64,000 nt of DNA from Siphlonurus alternatus (taxonomy: Eukaryota > Arthropoda > Insecta > Ephemeroptera > Siphlonuridae): the NCBI GenBank assembly GCA_949825025.1, contig OX463786.1:10592387-10656386 (forward strand), in the 5' to 3' direction. Made by a program: the position numbers and the translations under genes. Of the stretch, positions 10,721 to 23,790 are shown piece by piece. Positions within the stretch are counted from its first letter, which is position 1. Every line of letters begins with the position of its first letter. A model generated the notes under the pieces. That model worked only from the letters and a program-made list of their open reading frames with translations. It had not been told where the DNA came from and ran no database searches.

Positions 10721-11439
10721 ATAATTGTATCTTTTTACCTGTCTCAAAATAAAAATATGATACACTGTTGGAGCTGTAGCACAAGGATATCAAATGCCTC
10801 GAAGTGTGATACATTATAATATAAATAATAAATATTGAACTGTTTTTTTTAATTAATTAAATAATTTTACTGATCTAGTAACTGCCAATGTAATTATATT
10901 TTACTGACATTATAAGCGCAATATATAATATTTATTGATAATTTATATTTTCTTACAATAACAAAAATATATAGAAAGCTTATTCAATCAGTTTCTAAAA
11001 AAAACAAAATTGTTACAATAATAATAATTAGAATGAAAATATTAGAGTTTATTTTTTTAATGTTATTTTATGGAAATTAATTAATTAACTATTATAATAA
11101 AGAAATATTATTTTTTTATATATTATTTTATGTTTATTTAAATTATTAAATGTTTGAGTAGGATTGAGGTAAATAATACCATTCATATCAACATCAACAT
11201 CAATAATCCCATGTTCAATATAGTACTGTATTTGCATTTAAATTGTAAATAGTACATCGTTAAAATATGCATATGACAATACAAACAATAATATTATTTG
11301 CTACTGAAAATTATACTTAATTCTGTTATATCCAAATATCAATGGGTTACACTGTGAAGATCTGTTAATTAGCATTAAATTTGTATTAATTTTATTGTAT
11401 ATATTTGTACAATTATTTTAACTTCAATTATGTGATGTC

Positions 11440-11640
11440 AATATTTTATTAATATCGTCAAAATCGAAGAAGAAATATGCTTTTACGTCATAGCCAAGCA
11501 AACTCTTCATGTCATATTATATTTGCGTGACTATGACGTCACAGCATTTTATAGCACGATTTTAAGTGTGTTTGAGCGTTAAAAAAGTCTGAAAAATAAT
11601 AGAAAGGTCCAAGTTCCAAATCCAAATATTTAATATATTT
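11440..11640. repeat. Fragment of the TGACGTCA-containing foldback group
   Basis: Contains GACTATGACGTCACAGCATT and AAAAAGTCTGAAAAATAAT, then CCAAGTTCCAAATCCAAATA, resembling the inner and right parts of the elements at 13370 and 51345. Ends are not definable. A further short match is at 55930-55970 (GAGGTCCTTAATCCAAATAT). Confidence 0.45.
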
Positions 11641-12449
11641 AATAAACAAATAAGAATTATTGTCACTAGTCTTAGGAGATGGTGAATCACTCCGAAAATT
11701 ACAGTAAACCTTCCTTACATTATTACAACATAAATATTCAGTGAAAAAAATGAAACAAAAGTTGGTTAGTTTTTTAGATATTCATATCAGGATATAAATA
11801 GATAGAATATCATTGAAAATCTGGCGGCTATTAGTTAAATCAAGTCAAATCAGCAGCATCTTTTTCAACTAAAAAATTAATATCTCAAAAACTGGACCAA
11901 ATTTTGTACATCAAAAAATGAACAGACATTTTGTTTTATATATGTTCTGATCTAAATTTTATATTTTTTTTAACATAAAAAATAATTACCATGGTGACAA
12001 TAATCCTTAATTAATACATACTATTGTATGTTTATTTAAAACCTCCATTGAAATAAATTATTGTGATGTTATCTTGTTCGAAAATCAGTGTTACCAGGAG
12101 ATGAAAAAGCAAGAGGACCTATAGTTATTTTCATATTATTTCTGTTGATTTTCGATTGTATAACATTAGTATAAGCAGCTCAAATTTAGCATATTTAACA
12201 GCCTGATGGTTTAAGCCCAATAAACATCAGCAAACTAATGACAATACAAGATTATAGCAAGAGTATAAATTATATTGATCAGTAGTATTAGCTTTAATAA
12301 AAGATGACGTGCAATAATTTAATCAGAAAAATAATTACATTTCATGTAATTTAAATTGAATTTGAGACAAGCATTTATTTATTAATCCAAGTAAGTGTTT
12401 GTACAGCTTACATATAACAATATATAATTGTGGTGAAAAGGGTTTTTTT

Positions 12450-12778
12450 TTTTAGCTTCTCAACTGAACCCTACTATAGGGTACTGGCCACAATTAAGTG
12501 ACTGAATTTAACCTCCCGGCTCTTCGTAGACCCTACTATTGTGGGTCCCTTCCAAAACGGGGCGGCCATGGCCTAAGCAATCCATCCCATTCGCCTGGTT
12601 GTAACTGAGGAAACCATGGAAACCTCAGTCAGGATGATCGGCAATTGATGGAGGATGCCATCAATCACCTCCTGGATGCACGAGTGGGTGTTCTTTAGCA
12701 ACCGCCACTTGTGAAAAGTTTGGCGGTGCATGGCTGGGATCGAACTCACAACCATCCGAAGGATTTAACACGGCACAA
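12450..12778 (-). mobile_element. tRNA-headed SINE
   Basis: On the minus strand a B-box (GAGTTCGATCCCAGCCATGC) opens the unit. Then come CACTTGTGAAAAGT, CACCCACTCGTGCATCCAGG, AGGTGATTGATGGCATCC, the central domain (CTGACTGAGGTTTCCATGG) and the 3' part GGCCATGGCCGCCCC. It ends GGCCAGTACCCTATAGTAGG, then GTTCAGTTG. Confidence 0.88.
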
Positions 12779-13369
12779 CGGTGCAAATACAGCATGTGGT
12801 ATTGCATCAATTTTGGTAAAAAAAAATATATATAAATAAAGAAAATATCCAATTAAAATTTAATAAAATTAAAAATTTAAGACCGCATATTATACTATAC
12901 ATTATCAATATTTCAAAAAGTAAAATAAGAAATGAGTAAAATAAATATCTTGAATCATCTTAAATTTATTTTATATTAATATGTAAAAACATTTTTTGAT
13001 CAATATAATACGGATTATTGGATTAAATGGAAGATGCAATATCAACTAGAATTTATTAAAATTGTTTATAAAAATAAATGGTTATTTTATAAAAAATACT
13101 TATAGAGAATCAAATCGAATTAAGCCAATATATTGTTGGAATTGAGATTTAGATTATTAATAATATTATTATGAAATGTATAAATTTTAATAATTTGATT
13201 TTTAGATGCTGAGTGGACTCAATCTTTGCCATCTTTGAATAATTTTAAGTCAAGAAATGTGTCAAGAATTTTAAAAACAAAACCTTTTTGACCATTTTCA
13301 GTTTTATATAATGAATTTTTAGATATATGGTTCATACATTAAATTTATAAATAAAAGAATGTATAAAGT

Positions 13370-13665
13370 CTGCAGACATTTTTTGTTGCAAATTTGAATA
13401 GAGAATCTTGTATTATGTGCTATCAATTTGTTGCTAGTATTTTTTAACCCTTAATTTAACATTTTCTGTAATTAAGGTGAAAGGCGCTGTGACGTCACAG
13501 TGATATAACGCATTTTCTTTCTATGCTTGATTTTTAAATATTTCCATGACTATGACGTCACAAAAACTTAAATCATAGTTTTGAATAAAAATAAAAATAT
13601 GAAAAAATTCATAATACAAAACTCAGATCCTCTGAATATGCACTAAAAATGGATTAAATTTTCAT
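13370..13665. mobile_element. Diverged relative of the 320-bp foldback
   Basis: Ends carry TTTTTTGTTGCAAATTTGAA, then TAGAGAATCTTGTATTATG, and on the right the inverse of TGCATATTCAGAGGATCTGA. The inner part has two TGACGTCAC sites (about 13492 and 13555). It shares the 'TTGCA...AT...GGATC...TTATG' layout but not the inner CAGATTTTT block. Confidence 0.55.
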
Positions 13666-13990
13666 AATGGAGTATCGACCTCAAAATATTTTATACCAGA
13701 AATGAATAGAGGATGAAAAGTTATGTTACTCTGATTTTTTTCAGATTTTTTAGGGACCGGGAAGTATTGCTAAAAAGTTTTGGCGAGGTCAGGTTTGAAT
13801 CCACGTCCCTTTTGAGTCCTATCTTTTATTAAGAGAGGCGGCAAGAGGCGGCGTTTTTTCTGCACTTTCAATAATTTTTAAAAAATAGTTGCCAGACTCT
13901 AAAAAATCTGAAAAAAAAAAATCAGAGTAGCATAACTTTGCACCCTCTATCCATTTGTGCAATAAAAAAAATTGTGGTCGGTACTCCATT
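13666..13990. mobile_element. 320-bp foldback, 'GGAGTATT' arm type, copy 3
   Basis: Outer arms AATGGAGTATCGACCTCA / GGTCGGTACTCCATT; inner blocks as in the 6851 copy, core diverged (GGCGGCAAGAGGCGGCG). It abuts a related palindrome on its left (13370-13665). Confidence 0.88.
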
Positions 13991-15153
13991 ATAATAATGA
14001 TAAATTAAATTATTAACAATGGGAAGTGCTCATGAATATAGTAAAATGTACATTAAAGTACTGCCCACTGCTAGGTTGCGTTATAATTGTATTCAAATTC
14101 ATCTTAGCATTCCTCCTGTAATACAAAGATATAACATTACTTCAGTAAATGATAACTTCTCAGTCAATATGAATAAAACAGACCAGTGTCTACAACTACG
14201 TCCCTAGGGTTTATATCTAGGGAGTTATAATTCAAAGAGGTTTCTATATGGAAATGTAATGCTTTATACCGTCCTATGTTTACCGATACGCACGGTTAAG
14301 GAGGTGTAAATTGTTGCTCCGTATTTTAACACTGCGTTATGGTATATGTGTTACATACCTTTTCATTTTATAAATATGATTCGAGATCATCGTATTTTGA
14401 GAAAATATATCTGCACGAGTATATATATATAACAATTAATGTAAATCGACTTCCTATAATATTTGTATACCAGAAATAAAGATTTAATTGTAATTTTATT
14501 AACTTCAATCATTTTATGCAATTTTTTTGTTTTTGTTTTTGTTCCTATAAATTGGATATAATACCACATACTCTGTGTTATGGTGCTGCTTGTGCCGTGT
14601 ATTGTATCCTTTTCACCTTAATTGTATACATGTCATAAATGTTTTTTATATGTACTTGGGTGAATAAAAAATAAATATGAAAATAAATAAAATAATTCAT
14701 TTACAGAACATCGGTCTATGAGGATGAATCGTGTATTACAGTTTCCAAAAGTTGTATTGTATCACCTCGATTATTTTTAAATGATTTTGTGCGTTTTGAA
14801 AGAATTTTATCAAAGGATGGGGAGGGGGGAGGACAATTAACAAACTGGTTATGTAATTTTTATGCATGCTTAATGTTAATATCACTGGCTATTTTTAAGA
14901 TAAATTTAATATCGGAGCGCAGTAACGGTGCGAGAATGATTGTCATGTTGTAATCTATATATACCTATTTCAGACCTCTCATTGTACACGTATATGTGTA
15001 TTGTTTCTTTACATAAATGAAGTTTTTATGTATTAAAATATATTGTAAATTCTTACATAAATTAGTATTGAGTAAATAAACTTTTAGTATTTTAAATGAA
15101 AAGAATATAAACAAGCTAAATTAAACTTCTTGAGTCTTACGTGAGCTGTCGTG

Positions 15154-15154
<1 letters not shown>

Positions 15155-15189
<35 letters not shown>
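15155..15189. repeat. (CT)n microsatellite
   Basis: About 35 bp of CT units. Confidence 0.97.
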
Positions 15190-15191
<2 letters not shown>

Positions 15192-15312
15192 CTCATTTTA
15201 CTCTCTATTGAGAGAATGACGCAAGATCAATGAATCTTCAAAGCTAAACATGAAGTGTTTAGCCCCTCAAACAGACTTCTATTCCGTCTCTCCCCCCCCC
15301 CTTCTCCCTCGC

Positions 15313-15476
15313 CAGGCGCAGATTCAAGGGGAGGGAGAGGCGGTTACAGCACCCGCACCCCGAAATTTTGGATTTAACATGGACAATATAGGCATTTCTC
15401 CCACTCCATTTTTTTTTTAACATTGGCTTTATGGAGGCAGCTTTCCCCTCCCCCTAATTTTTTTACCGGATCCGCG

Positions 15477-15480
<4 letters not shown>
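15313..15480. mobile_element. hAT-like non-autonomous element beside a (CT)n array
   Basis: Same family as 34894-35047: ends CAGGCGCAGATTCAAGGG / GGATCCGCGCCTG, inside TTTAACATGGACAATATAGG and CTTTATGGAGGCAGC. Flanking octamers TCCCTCGC and TCTCTCTC agree at 6 of 8 positions, a plausible decayed target duplication within a CT-rich site. Confidence 0.85.

Positions 15481-15538
<58 letters not shown>
15481..15538. repeat. (CT)n microsatellite at the end of a hAT-like element
   Basis: About 58 bp of CT units starting at the base after the element's CCTG end. Confidence 0.97.
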
Positions 15539-15541
<3 letters not shown>

Positions 15542-15872
15542 ATTCGCTAATCCCTTACAAAAACAAACGCATCACACGTTCCAATCAAATGCAAATGAGT
15601 TAAGTCTTTGTGTTCCTTTTGCAATCACATCAAGGATCTGTAATTTGTTGACACATTCACTTCTATCATCTCACACACTGTTAAGAACATATTCATTTCC
15701 AACCATTGTCTAAAACAATAGTTTATAGAAATTAGTGGCGTATACCAACTCTCACGTGTGATTTGTAATCATGTACAAATAATTGAATAGGATATACTGT
15801 TAATATTTAGGTAAAATTATTATATATAAATCTGATAGAATAAATATATTTGTTTGCCTTGATATCTTAGTA

Positions 15873-16014
15873 GGGGGCATTCACAAAGCCTTAAGGTCAC
15901 ATTTAGGGCTCGATAATTTAAAGCCAGAAATTTTGGGTCTAAAAATAATGCCTAAAATCTGGTTTTAAATTATTGAGTCCTAAATGTGGCCTTAAGGTAT
16001 TGTGAATGCACCTT
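15873..16014. mobile_element. 142-bp foldback 'AGGGGGCATTCACAAAGCC'
   Basis: GGGGGCATTCACAAAGCCTT ... AAGGTATTGTGAATGCACCT; inner CCTTAAGGTCACATTTAGG / CCTAAATGTGGCCTTAAGG, then TAATTTAAA... with ATTTTAGGC-type arms. Confidence 0.88.
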
Positions 16015-17854
16015 GGTATGTCTTTTATATATCAGTCCCAGTGAAATGGATTACGGTTTTATGAAATTTTTGTTATTTTATTTTCAAATTGAAAACAGTT
16101 CTAATGTAGTGTAAATTTGAATCCATGCAATTTCTGAAATTTTTTATAAAATATGTTTTGGTCCTTTTCAAAAACCAGAAACTCAATAAATTATTAATAT
16201 TAGTAAGGCAAGCTTGTCAACTACACTTAATATATTTTGATTTTAAGCTATTTTTCACTTAAACAGTATACATATAAATGGTGTGGGAACATCGAAATAA
16301 TTTAATATCAATTATATTAATACCATATTGTGTCAATGTTCTATAATTTTAGAGTGTACACCCATTTGATTATTATAAATCTCTGTACATTGTTTTTATC
16401 TAATTTTGCTGTAGTTTCAAGACCAAAGTCTTCTGCTTTCTGCTCGTTGTTAGTAAACAAAGTATTATTGTGTAATGTCTTTCGCGTGAAAGGAAAAACA
16501 TGGGAAAGTTGTTGATTTACATGTTAACTTATGGAAAATGACTTAATTTTGAAGTTGAAACGGTTGCCTAGCGCCAACAATGCCATTACGTTCTCTGCTC
16601 TGGTGGCAAAATCAGGCACTTCGTCGTCCCGTGTTTAACAATGAAAAAGACTTCTTGTGACAGACATTATAAACAATGGTTTGTTACAACCATTGCGAGT
16701 AGAAGACTTTGTTCAAGACACAAAGAAATGTTTTCAAATTTCTCATATCGAGTAGGTATTTACATATTTATATAATTCAGAAAAAAAAATTAATTGATTT
16801 CATTAGATCTATACATAGAATTCATATTATAAATGCACATAAATTTAGTTTTGGTGACATTTTAGCTTCCCCGAGTTGTATATATAAGTTATACATAGAA
16901 CGAGTAATCACGCTTGTACCATGTTACACACTAAGTTACAGATCTGTATATAAACCCTTATTTTACAACAACAATATATGTAATAAATAATATAATTTCT
17001 CTGGGTTGTCTTAGTTTTGGATCATATATGACAAACTTGTACAATGACATATAGCTTGCTTGGACTAACACTAAAATAATATAACGAAGCAATATGATTA
17101 TGACACGTTTGAATATATTATTTACTATAGGATATATTATATAATTATGTAAATACAGCTGCTTAGCTGTAACAATTATAATTTCAGTGTGTATTATATT
17201 GCTTAGTTTTCAATAATACCATGTATTAATATCATTTATCCAAAGTAAAATGTTCAAATTTCTTTCGTTAGTATAATATATTCCTTTGTACAAAGAAATC
17301 ACTGCACTCATATTGCGAAAATGCTACTTCTTTACAGAATTTTTTAGCTTTATATTTGAGTGTAAATGCAAAAAAATATAAGTAAAAAACAATTATATGT
17401 TTCATTCTTAAGAAAAAATTAATTTTAACGCATGTAACTACAACTTTAATTAACATTAATTATTTATGTTTTTTAAATTAGAAAAATATTGAAAAAAAAA
17501 ACAATTTGTGTTTAAAAAATAAATTACTAAAAAATAATAAAATTATGAAATCATATTAATATCAATGGAATAAAATTTTACACTTGAACACAATATACAT
17601 TATAATAATGAAGCTCGTGTATTGTATTATATGAAATGGAAACTAAAGTAAAACTACACTTTTATTGTAAATTAGGTTAATGTATTGTAAAATATGTACT
17701 TAGCTTCAAGGCTTATTTTTTACTTGAATACAGTGCTTACATTACTGATGTAATAACCATAAAAATACAACCTTATAAAAAAGAAGTTGTGTAATAAAAA
17801 ACATATTATAGTTCAAGAATGTAATGTTGATCGTGGCGAAATATTAAATATATA

Positions 17855-18010
17855 GGGTGCGATTCACGAAGCAGTTTGGGAGGTTTCTAATCACGTTTAG
17901 CTTAACCACGTTTAACTAGGTGGGTTAGCACGTAAAACCGGTATAGTTAAACGTGGTTAAGCTATAAACGTGGTTAGAAACCTGGATAATTGTTTCGTGA
18001 ATAACACCCC
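17855..18010. mobile_element. 150-bp foldback 'GGGYGCGATTCACGAAGCAG', copy 1
   Basis: GGGTGCGATTCACGAAGCAG on the left, TTTCGTGAATAACACCCC on the right. Arms contain GGTTTCTAATCACGTTTAGC and TTAACCACGTTTAACTA with inverses. Confidence 0.9.
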
Positions 18011-18539
18011 ACAATATATTCAGATTTCAAAAGATCATTCAAAAATAAATAAAATTTACTTAGGGACCGCAGAAACCTTATATAGCTTTGATATTCTAAA
18101 GTTCGTATGAAGTTCGGTTTTCGTCGGAGTTACTCGGGTACTCACTCTTATAGTTGCTAGAAAAGACGTATTAATTTTTAATGTAACTTAAATGTAACAT
18201 TTTATCTAATTATTTATAAATTAATTTATATTTAATTACATTTTCTTCAGTATTTTTCATTAAGTATTGCTCTTTTAATATGCAGTGAATAAAAATTAAG
18301 AAGGTTGTGCAATCTTAAAAACATTTAGCATTCCACTTAATTAAACTGAAGGTTGTTATAGTTCATAAAAACGTTTTTAAAAACTAAATAAATATACACA
18401 AATCTAATTTTTCTTTTACCCACTAACTGAACTCACTTTTATTTAGGGAACTGCGGGAGTTTAACGCTTGACTTTAAATTATTGGCTCTCCGTGGTCATT
18501 TTCGTTGTTCAGAATTATGTGCATTTGTTGTTGTTTATA

Positions 18540-18690
18540 TTCCCACCCCAGTTATGGGGAGTTCCATTTCAGCATTTACCTAGATGATACTGAGGGAACC
18601 ATGGAAACCTCAATTACAATGATGGTCAATTGATGAAAGATGACATTAATCACTTACGAATGCAAGGGTGCATATTCTGATATGAAAAAT
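18540..18690 (-). mobile_element. tRNA-headed SINE, partial and decayed
   Basis: Only the middle is left: TGAGGTTTCCATGGTTCCCT, CAG.ATCATCTAGGTAAATGCTG and the upstream ATTGACCATCATTGTAATTG equivalent. Both ends are unrecognisable. Confidence 0.6.
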
Positions 18691-18919
18691 TAACATAATA
18701 AAAATACTTAGAATGAAATTCTTCAATAGTGCATCATTAATATATAAATTAACGGAGGAATTTTTAACTACTTTTTATTTACTAGAAACTTTAAGATCCT
18801 GATATCTTGTTTTATACTTTATTAGCCTGAAGTATATTATGAACAATGGTATATACGATGTCTACTAGACACATAATATATAAAATCACTTTAATCAGCA
18901 AACTTGCATTCAATCCAGT

Positions 18920-18959
18920 CTCTCTCTTCTCTCTCTCTCTCTCTCTCTCTCTCCCTCTC
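18920..18959. repeat. (CT)n microsatellite
   Basis: About 40 bp, interrupted by TTCT and CCC. Confidence 0.95.
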
Positions 18960-19343
18960 ACATGCACGGAAGCATTATATCGACTTCTTACTAAATTGCT
19001 TTTTTTCCATTGTTTTACAAGATGAACACAATAGGGTTAAGTATTCAGTATTAAAATATAATGTATCTAAAGTAATTTTTCATTGTTAAATTATAGGAAG
19101 TTAAACTATGTCATAGTTTTTTTTTTTTATATTATAGTGTAATATACATTATATGTATATTTTTTATTAACTACTTTATTATATAAAAAAGTAGTAAAGG
19201 CAGTAAACTACTTTTTTATAATGTAACAACATTTTAGTCATAATAACTTTTAAAGTTCACTATTTTCTCACAAATCTTTCTCAGAAATTTCGTCCAAAAC
19301 ATACCAAAAATTTATTCTCTCACCAAGTTATCCGCAATACCAG

Positions 19344-19357
19344 GGGGGGGGGGGGGC
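19344..19357. repeat. Poly-G tract
   Basis: About 14 consecutive G, a polymorphism-prone site; the sequence on both sides is ordinary. Confidence 0.9.
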
Positions 19358-19893
19358 AAATTGTAGATCTGCATCTCTTTATCTGTTATTGGAACTGCAG
19401 CTCCAGCAAATCAGGTTGGAATTAAAATTCATGCATGCTTGCTGTCTATACAGTAATAAAAAGAATAAAAAATATAATATTATTTTGTGCAATGCATGGT
19501 TGTAATGCAATTAATGTATTTTTTTATTTATTGATGTAGTTTATTAGTTAACATGTTCTGTATATTTTTTTATTTGTAAGCATAATATATTCTATGCACT
19601 TGTATGTTTTTTTAATGATCACATTAATTGGTTTGCTGCAAATGACAGCAGTATCTCATTATAACAAACGAGTCAATATTGGTGGTAGAGTACTTTTTAC
19701 AAATCCTTTACAATATTTTAACATATGGTGTGAATGGAAATATACTTTACTATAGTGGTATATTTTTCATAACATGTAATAATTCCAAGTAAAATAGGGA
19801 GTTCTCTTATATGTCCTTACCAATACCATATAAATTTGAACTGTCGTCGTTGCATTTTAAAGTATACTTAATATATTTAATTTTGTTACATCA

Positions 19894-20019
19894 ATGTACA
19901 GTTGTCGCCTCGTAAAATTTCTCTTGCAGCCTTGTTAATCACCATGCTCTGTGGTATTCTTACGGAGCATGGTGATTAACAAGGCTGCAAATGGGAAATT
20001 TTGCACTGCGACGAGTGTA
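19894..20019. mobile_element. 125-bp foldback 'GTACACTCGTCGCC', copy 2
   Basis: ATGTACAGTTGTCGCCTCG ... CTGCGACGAGTGTA, with GCAGCCTTGTTAATCACCAT / ATGGTGATTAACAAGGCTGC as inner arms and the centre GCTCTGTGGTATTCTTACGG. Confidence 0.85.
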
Positions 20020-20624
20020 AAAACAGTTCAAACAGGACTTTTTAAGTAAAGAAGGTCCTGATTCAAAGGTACAAAAGACTGCAGGCCATCAAGTGGGTGA
20101 GTATTATAAGTCAGACTGGTACTTTATATAATTATTATCGTTGAAAATTGGTAGAAATTTGTAGCAAAAAGAGTACCCATGACGACGGAAAGAAGAAATG
20201 ACTGAAATTAATGTAAAAAAAAATATAAATTAAACATATTGTACACCAATATATTGAATGAAATAATAAATGTCTAGCTGATTTGAGGTTAGGCAATTTG
20301 TTTAGCATCGAAGATATTTATAAACAAAGTAACATCTTCAACCCTTAATTAATATTTTTAGTAAAGAATTTACCAAACTTCATTACGAATATAATTGGCA
20401 CGACTCCTTGTAAAGCTTCAATATTAAATTTGTTTCTGTATTTTCTTAAAAATTTTATAAATAATTTTGTGTACATTGCTATCATACTCATACAACACAT
20501 TTAATTTATTTATGCATTATAATGCATTCTTACATTTTCTAAGTATGAATTTCACAGTTAATATAATTACAAGCAATATTCAAAACTCAAATCTCTTATT
20601 TTCTTGTTTTTGTTATTAAAAAAC

Positions 20625-20975
20625 CGGGCACTTGACGCAGTGGTAATCGGATGGTCGTGAGTTCGATCCCAGCCATGCACCGCCAACCTTTTTCACAAGT
20701 GTCGGTTGCTAAAAAAACACCCACTCGTGCATCCGGGAGGTGATTGATGGCATCCTCCATCAATTACCGACCATACTGACTGAGGTTTCCATGCTTTCCT
20801 CAGTTACAACCAGGCGAATGCTGGGATGGATTGCTTAGGCCATGGCCGCCCCGGTTTGAAAGGGACCCACAAAAGTAGGGTCTAAAAAGAGCCGGGAAGT
20901 TAAATTCAGTCACTTAATTGTGGCCAGTACCCTGTGCTAGGGTTCAGTCGAAGCAACAAAAATAAAAATAAAACT
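20625..20975 (+). mobile_element. tRNA-headed SINE, best full-length copy
   Basis: A tRNA-like head: GACGCAGTGGTAATCGGATG in the A-box region and GTGAGTTCGATCCCAGCC as B-box, about 25 bases apart, which is close for a decayed tRNA. The body has CACTCGTGCATCCGGGAGGT, then GATTGATGGCATCC, the shared central domain around 20776-20830, GGCCATGGCCGCCCC, GAGCCGGGAAGTTAAATTC and a 3' stem-like CCCTGTGCTAGGGTTCAG. It ends in a simple AAAATAAAA tail. Confidence 0.92.
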
Positions 20976-21092
20976 TTCTAGAAAAATAAAAAAAAATAAA
21001 ATCCATAGTAAATATAGTTATGTACTCTGATAAGTCTGATAATTATATTCTGTGGTTTGATCTATTGCAATGTACACAAGTAAAATGACAAT

Positions 21093-21234
<142 letters not shown>

Positions 21235-21660
21235 GAAAGTTAATGAGTAAATATTCACCACATCACTCTAATGACTTTGATTCAAACTTGACAGAAAATC
21301 TCATCAAGTTGAAACAGAAAATAAAATACTGCAGTGACTGATTGGATGCATTTGTATACAAGTTATTTATATTTACATATTTATTATATATAGCAAGTTG
21401 TATTCAATACTGTATAATTATAAATTAGGTTTCATTTTCAGGTAAAAAATTTTGCAAATATCTCGTCAGGGAGTATTTTTTCACCAATTTGGCAATCAGG
21501 TTTAAGAACAATATTTCTATTGAGTTTTAGCAATATATGGTTCTGGTGTATCATACAGCTTTGGCTAGAGAAATTAAAGATGGACCAACCTCAATATAAT
21601 ATTTGTTCTTAATTGGGTAGTTGTGTATATATCATATAATATATGATAATATACATATAA

Positions 21661-21813
21661 GGGGACATTGAAGAAGCACTTTAGCCCCCACTTTAGCCTA
21701 GAGTTTTATCCCTGGTGTCAAACCAGGTGCTAACCATGTTTAGCACCATGTTTCACACCAGGTATAAAAATCGAGGCTAAAGTGGGGGTTAAAGTGTTTT
21801 GTGAATGTCCCCC
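21661..21813. mobile_element. 153-bp foldback 'GGGGACATTSACAAARCACTTTA'
   Basis: Left GGGGACATTGAAGAAGCACT, right GTGTTTTGTGAATGTCCCCC. Inner arms TTAGCCCCCACTTTAGCCT / AGGCTAAAGTGGGGGTTAA and CACCAGGT repeats. Confidence 0.88.
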
Positions 21814-22027
21814 ATAATATAGTATTGTATATGATTATATGGGAGCTTATTAATATATATTATATACATGTCATAATTGTTTTGTTTCTCTAAATATAAA
21901 ATTAAATAGTACAAAATTTTGTAATTACATATTGTATTTGGGGGGGATTATTGGTATTACTAGTGAAACAGACATAAGAAATAAATCAATGAAATTTGAT
22001 TGTTAATGAATAAATTATGTTACTTAC

Positions 22028-22073
22028 GTATTACAAACAGATGCAGCAACAGCCATCTTGAGTCAGATGCCAT
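22028..22073 (-). CDS. nAChR subunit, coding exon 1 (start codon and signal peptide)
   Basis: First coding exon of a nicotinic acetylcholine receptor subunit. It encodes MASDSRWLLLHLFVI plus the first base of a Leu codon. With the start of the next exon this makes a typical signal peptide: a charged start, then a Leu/Val-rich core (WLLLHLFVILLVHAG). The ATG sits in a strong animal context (AAACCATGG). A good acceptor (pyrimidine-rich tract then CAG at 22079-22081) lies only 5 bases upstream of the ATG, so the 5' UTR is split and at least one untranslated exon lies at higher coordinates. The donor is C|GTAAGTA at 22021-22027, phase 1. The intron to the next coding exon is about 12.1 kb. The start is chosen because it is the first ATG after the acceptor and is followed by a signal peptide that joins in phase to a clear receptor N-terminus. 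Confidence 0.88.
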
Positions 22074-22530
22074 GGTTTCTGAAAAAGAAATCAACAAAAA
22101 TTTATTAAATTATGAAAAAAATTCATTTTAAATTTTTAATTAAATTCTTATTGTTTTAGTTTTTAGTTTTTTAAATTTTTTTTTTAGTAATAGTTTCTGC
22201 TATAAATAATTAAGTATATATATTTTAATTTTTATATTATAATATTTTTAATATCATTAAAGTTCATTACTCAACAAAAAAATCATTAAAATGAGTTTGT
22301 ACTTATTAAAATGTAAAATTAAACCTCGTTAATTTTTTTAAGTTTTAAATTTTAAATTACATAATATATACTGGGTATACAAAATTGAGCAAGAATTTTG
22401 ATCAAGATTTTTATCAATTAAATTGACATAAATATAATAACGACTATGAAAGTAGCAAGTAGTGTGGAGCGGTGTGGAGTTTGGTGATATTCTGATAATA
22501 CTGTAATTCAGTTTATGAAACTCCTTTTTC

Positions 22531-22922
22531 TTTTTTTTTTTTTTACAAGGGTACACTCCTAAACCCCTAAGAGCTTACAGCTCGTGGCGGGGTAACGGGT
22601 AGGGATAAGGTAGGGAACTGATGGTGGCCACGGCCTGTTACGCGTCCCAGCATTTGCTGAGGTGAGACTGAGGAAACCGTGGAAAACCTGTCAGGACGGA
22701 TACCTCTACTTTTTGTCAATGAACCAAAGCGATGTCCAAAGTTTGGGGAACCAGACACAAGTGCATACCTGCACTGGGTGGAAAGCGAGACGAATTTACC
22801 CCAGGGAGGGAGCAGCGTATTTTTTACTTGAATTGATCACCTATCCAAGTACTAACCACGCTCGACGTAGCCTGACTTCGGTGATATAACGAGAACCGGT
22901 CAATGCACTGCGCCACGCTCAA
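22531..22922 (-). mobile_element. 5S-headed SINE, subfamily A, full length with poly-A
   Basis: The best subfamily A copy. On the minus strand it runs GAGCGTGGCGCAGTGCATTG, a 5S-like GGTTAGTACTTGGATAGGTG, the linker with CCCTCCCTGGGGTAAATTCG, the central domain TTTTCCACGGTTTCCTCAG with GCGAATG-like context, then GAGCTGTAAGCTCTTAGGGG and a poly-A of about 15. The self-complementary GAGCTGTAAGCTC is near the 3' end of every complete copy. Confidence 0.9.
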
Positions 22923-23638
22923 CCTCAACTTTGCAATGTTTTGCAGTAGAAGTAAAGTACATACTGCGTGACCCATATATTAAGAAATTGCAAAGCTAAA
23001 AAACGAATTATGAAGGAGCAGATAGTTTACAGTTCTTGCAATTTCCGGAGGAAATATGATGTAAATTTGATTTGACGATGCTAATTTATAATACTTCACA
23101 GTTTACATTATTTATACATTACATTAATATTGCAACCACTTATTTTCTGTCCAGTTATAGATATTAAAAAAAATATATTATTAATGATTTAATGAATGCA
23201 TAAATAATAAATATTTTAAAGACTTTCAAGATAACTTGGAAAGAAATAAAAAGGGACTTAATGGATTAGCATGGAGCTTTTATAAATTTCATTTAACATT
23301 TTGAATAAGGATAATAAGTACGCAAATGTATTCACCCTGATTTTTGAAAAATACAATAAAAAAATATTAAGAAACCTGTATTAAATAAAGGGAGTTTTAA
23401 GGAGTTGCAAATTTAAAATAAATTCAATTATAAGAATTGATATCGTATATAGAAGATCGATGAAATGAAATTTTCTTTATATTGATTCGTTTAATGAATT
23501 ATTTATTTAATGAAATTCATAAACTTCTATCAACGATTAAAATAATTCCGTCATTTTAGTAGAAACACAGAGCTAATTTCCTTTAAATGTTAAAACCAGT
23601 CAATAAATGTTGTAGATCGTTTTGCAAGCTACATATTA

Positions 23639-23790
23639 GGCGCGATTCACGAAGCAGTTAGCCAGGTTTCTAACCACGTTTGACTTAACCACGTTTAACT
23701 ATACCTGTTTTACGTGTTAAGCCACCTAGTTAAACGTGGTTAAGCTAAACGTGGTTAGAAACCTGGCTAACTGCTTCGTGAATCGTGACC
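23639..23790. mobile_element. 150-bp foldback 'GGGYGCGATTCACGAAGCAG', copy 2
   Basis: GGCGCGATTCACGAAGCAGT ... ACTGCTTCGTGAATCGTGAC; arms AGCCAGGTTTCTAACCACGT / ACGTGGTTAGAAACCTGGCT are exact inverses. It lies about 160 bp left of a LINE fragment. Confidence 0.92.

Noticed and set aside
15423..15713. Reading frame with a long Ser-Leu repeat
   Set aside because: It starts in the hAT-like element and reads through (CT)n; no domain. The same holds for frames at 416-649, 18904-19089, 21043-21261, 35679-36012, 38506-38691 and 61791-62145.
22662..22889. Frames in SINE copies (also 6044-6325, 31850-32044, 48946-49188, 4899-5235)
   Set aside because: They translate SINE bodies. Similar peptides recur only because the SINEs do.
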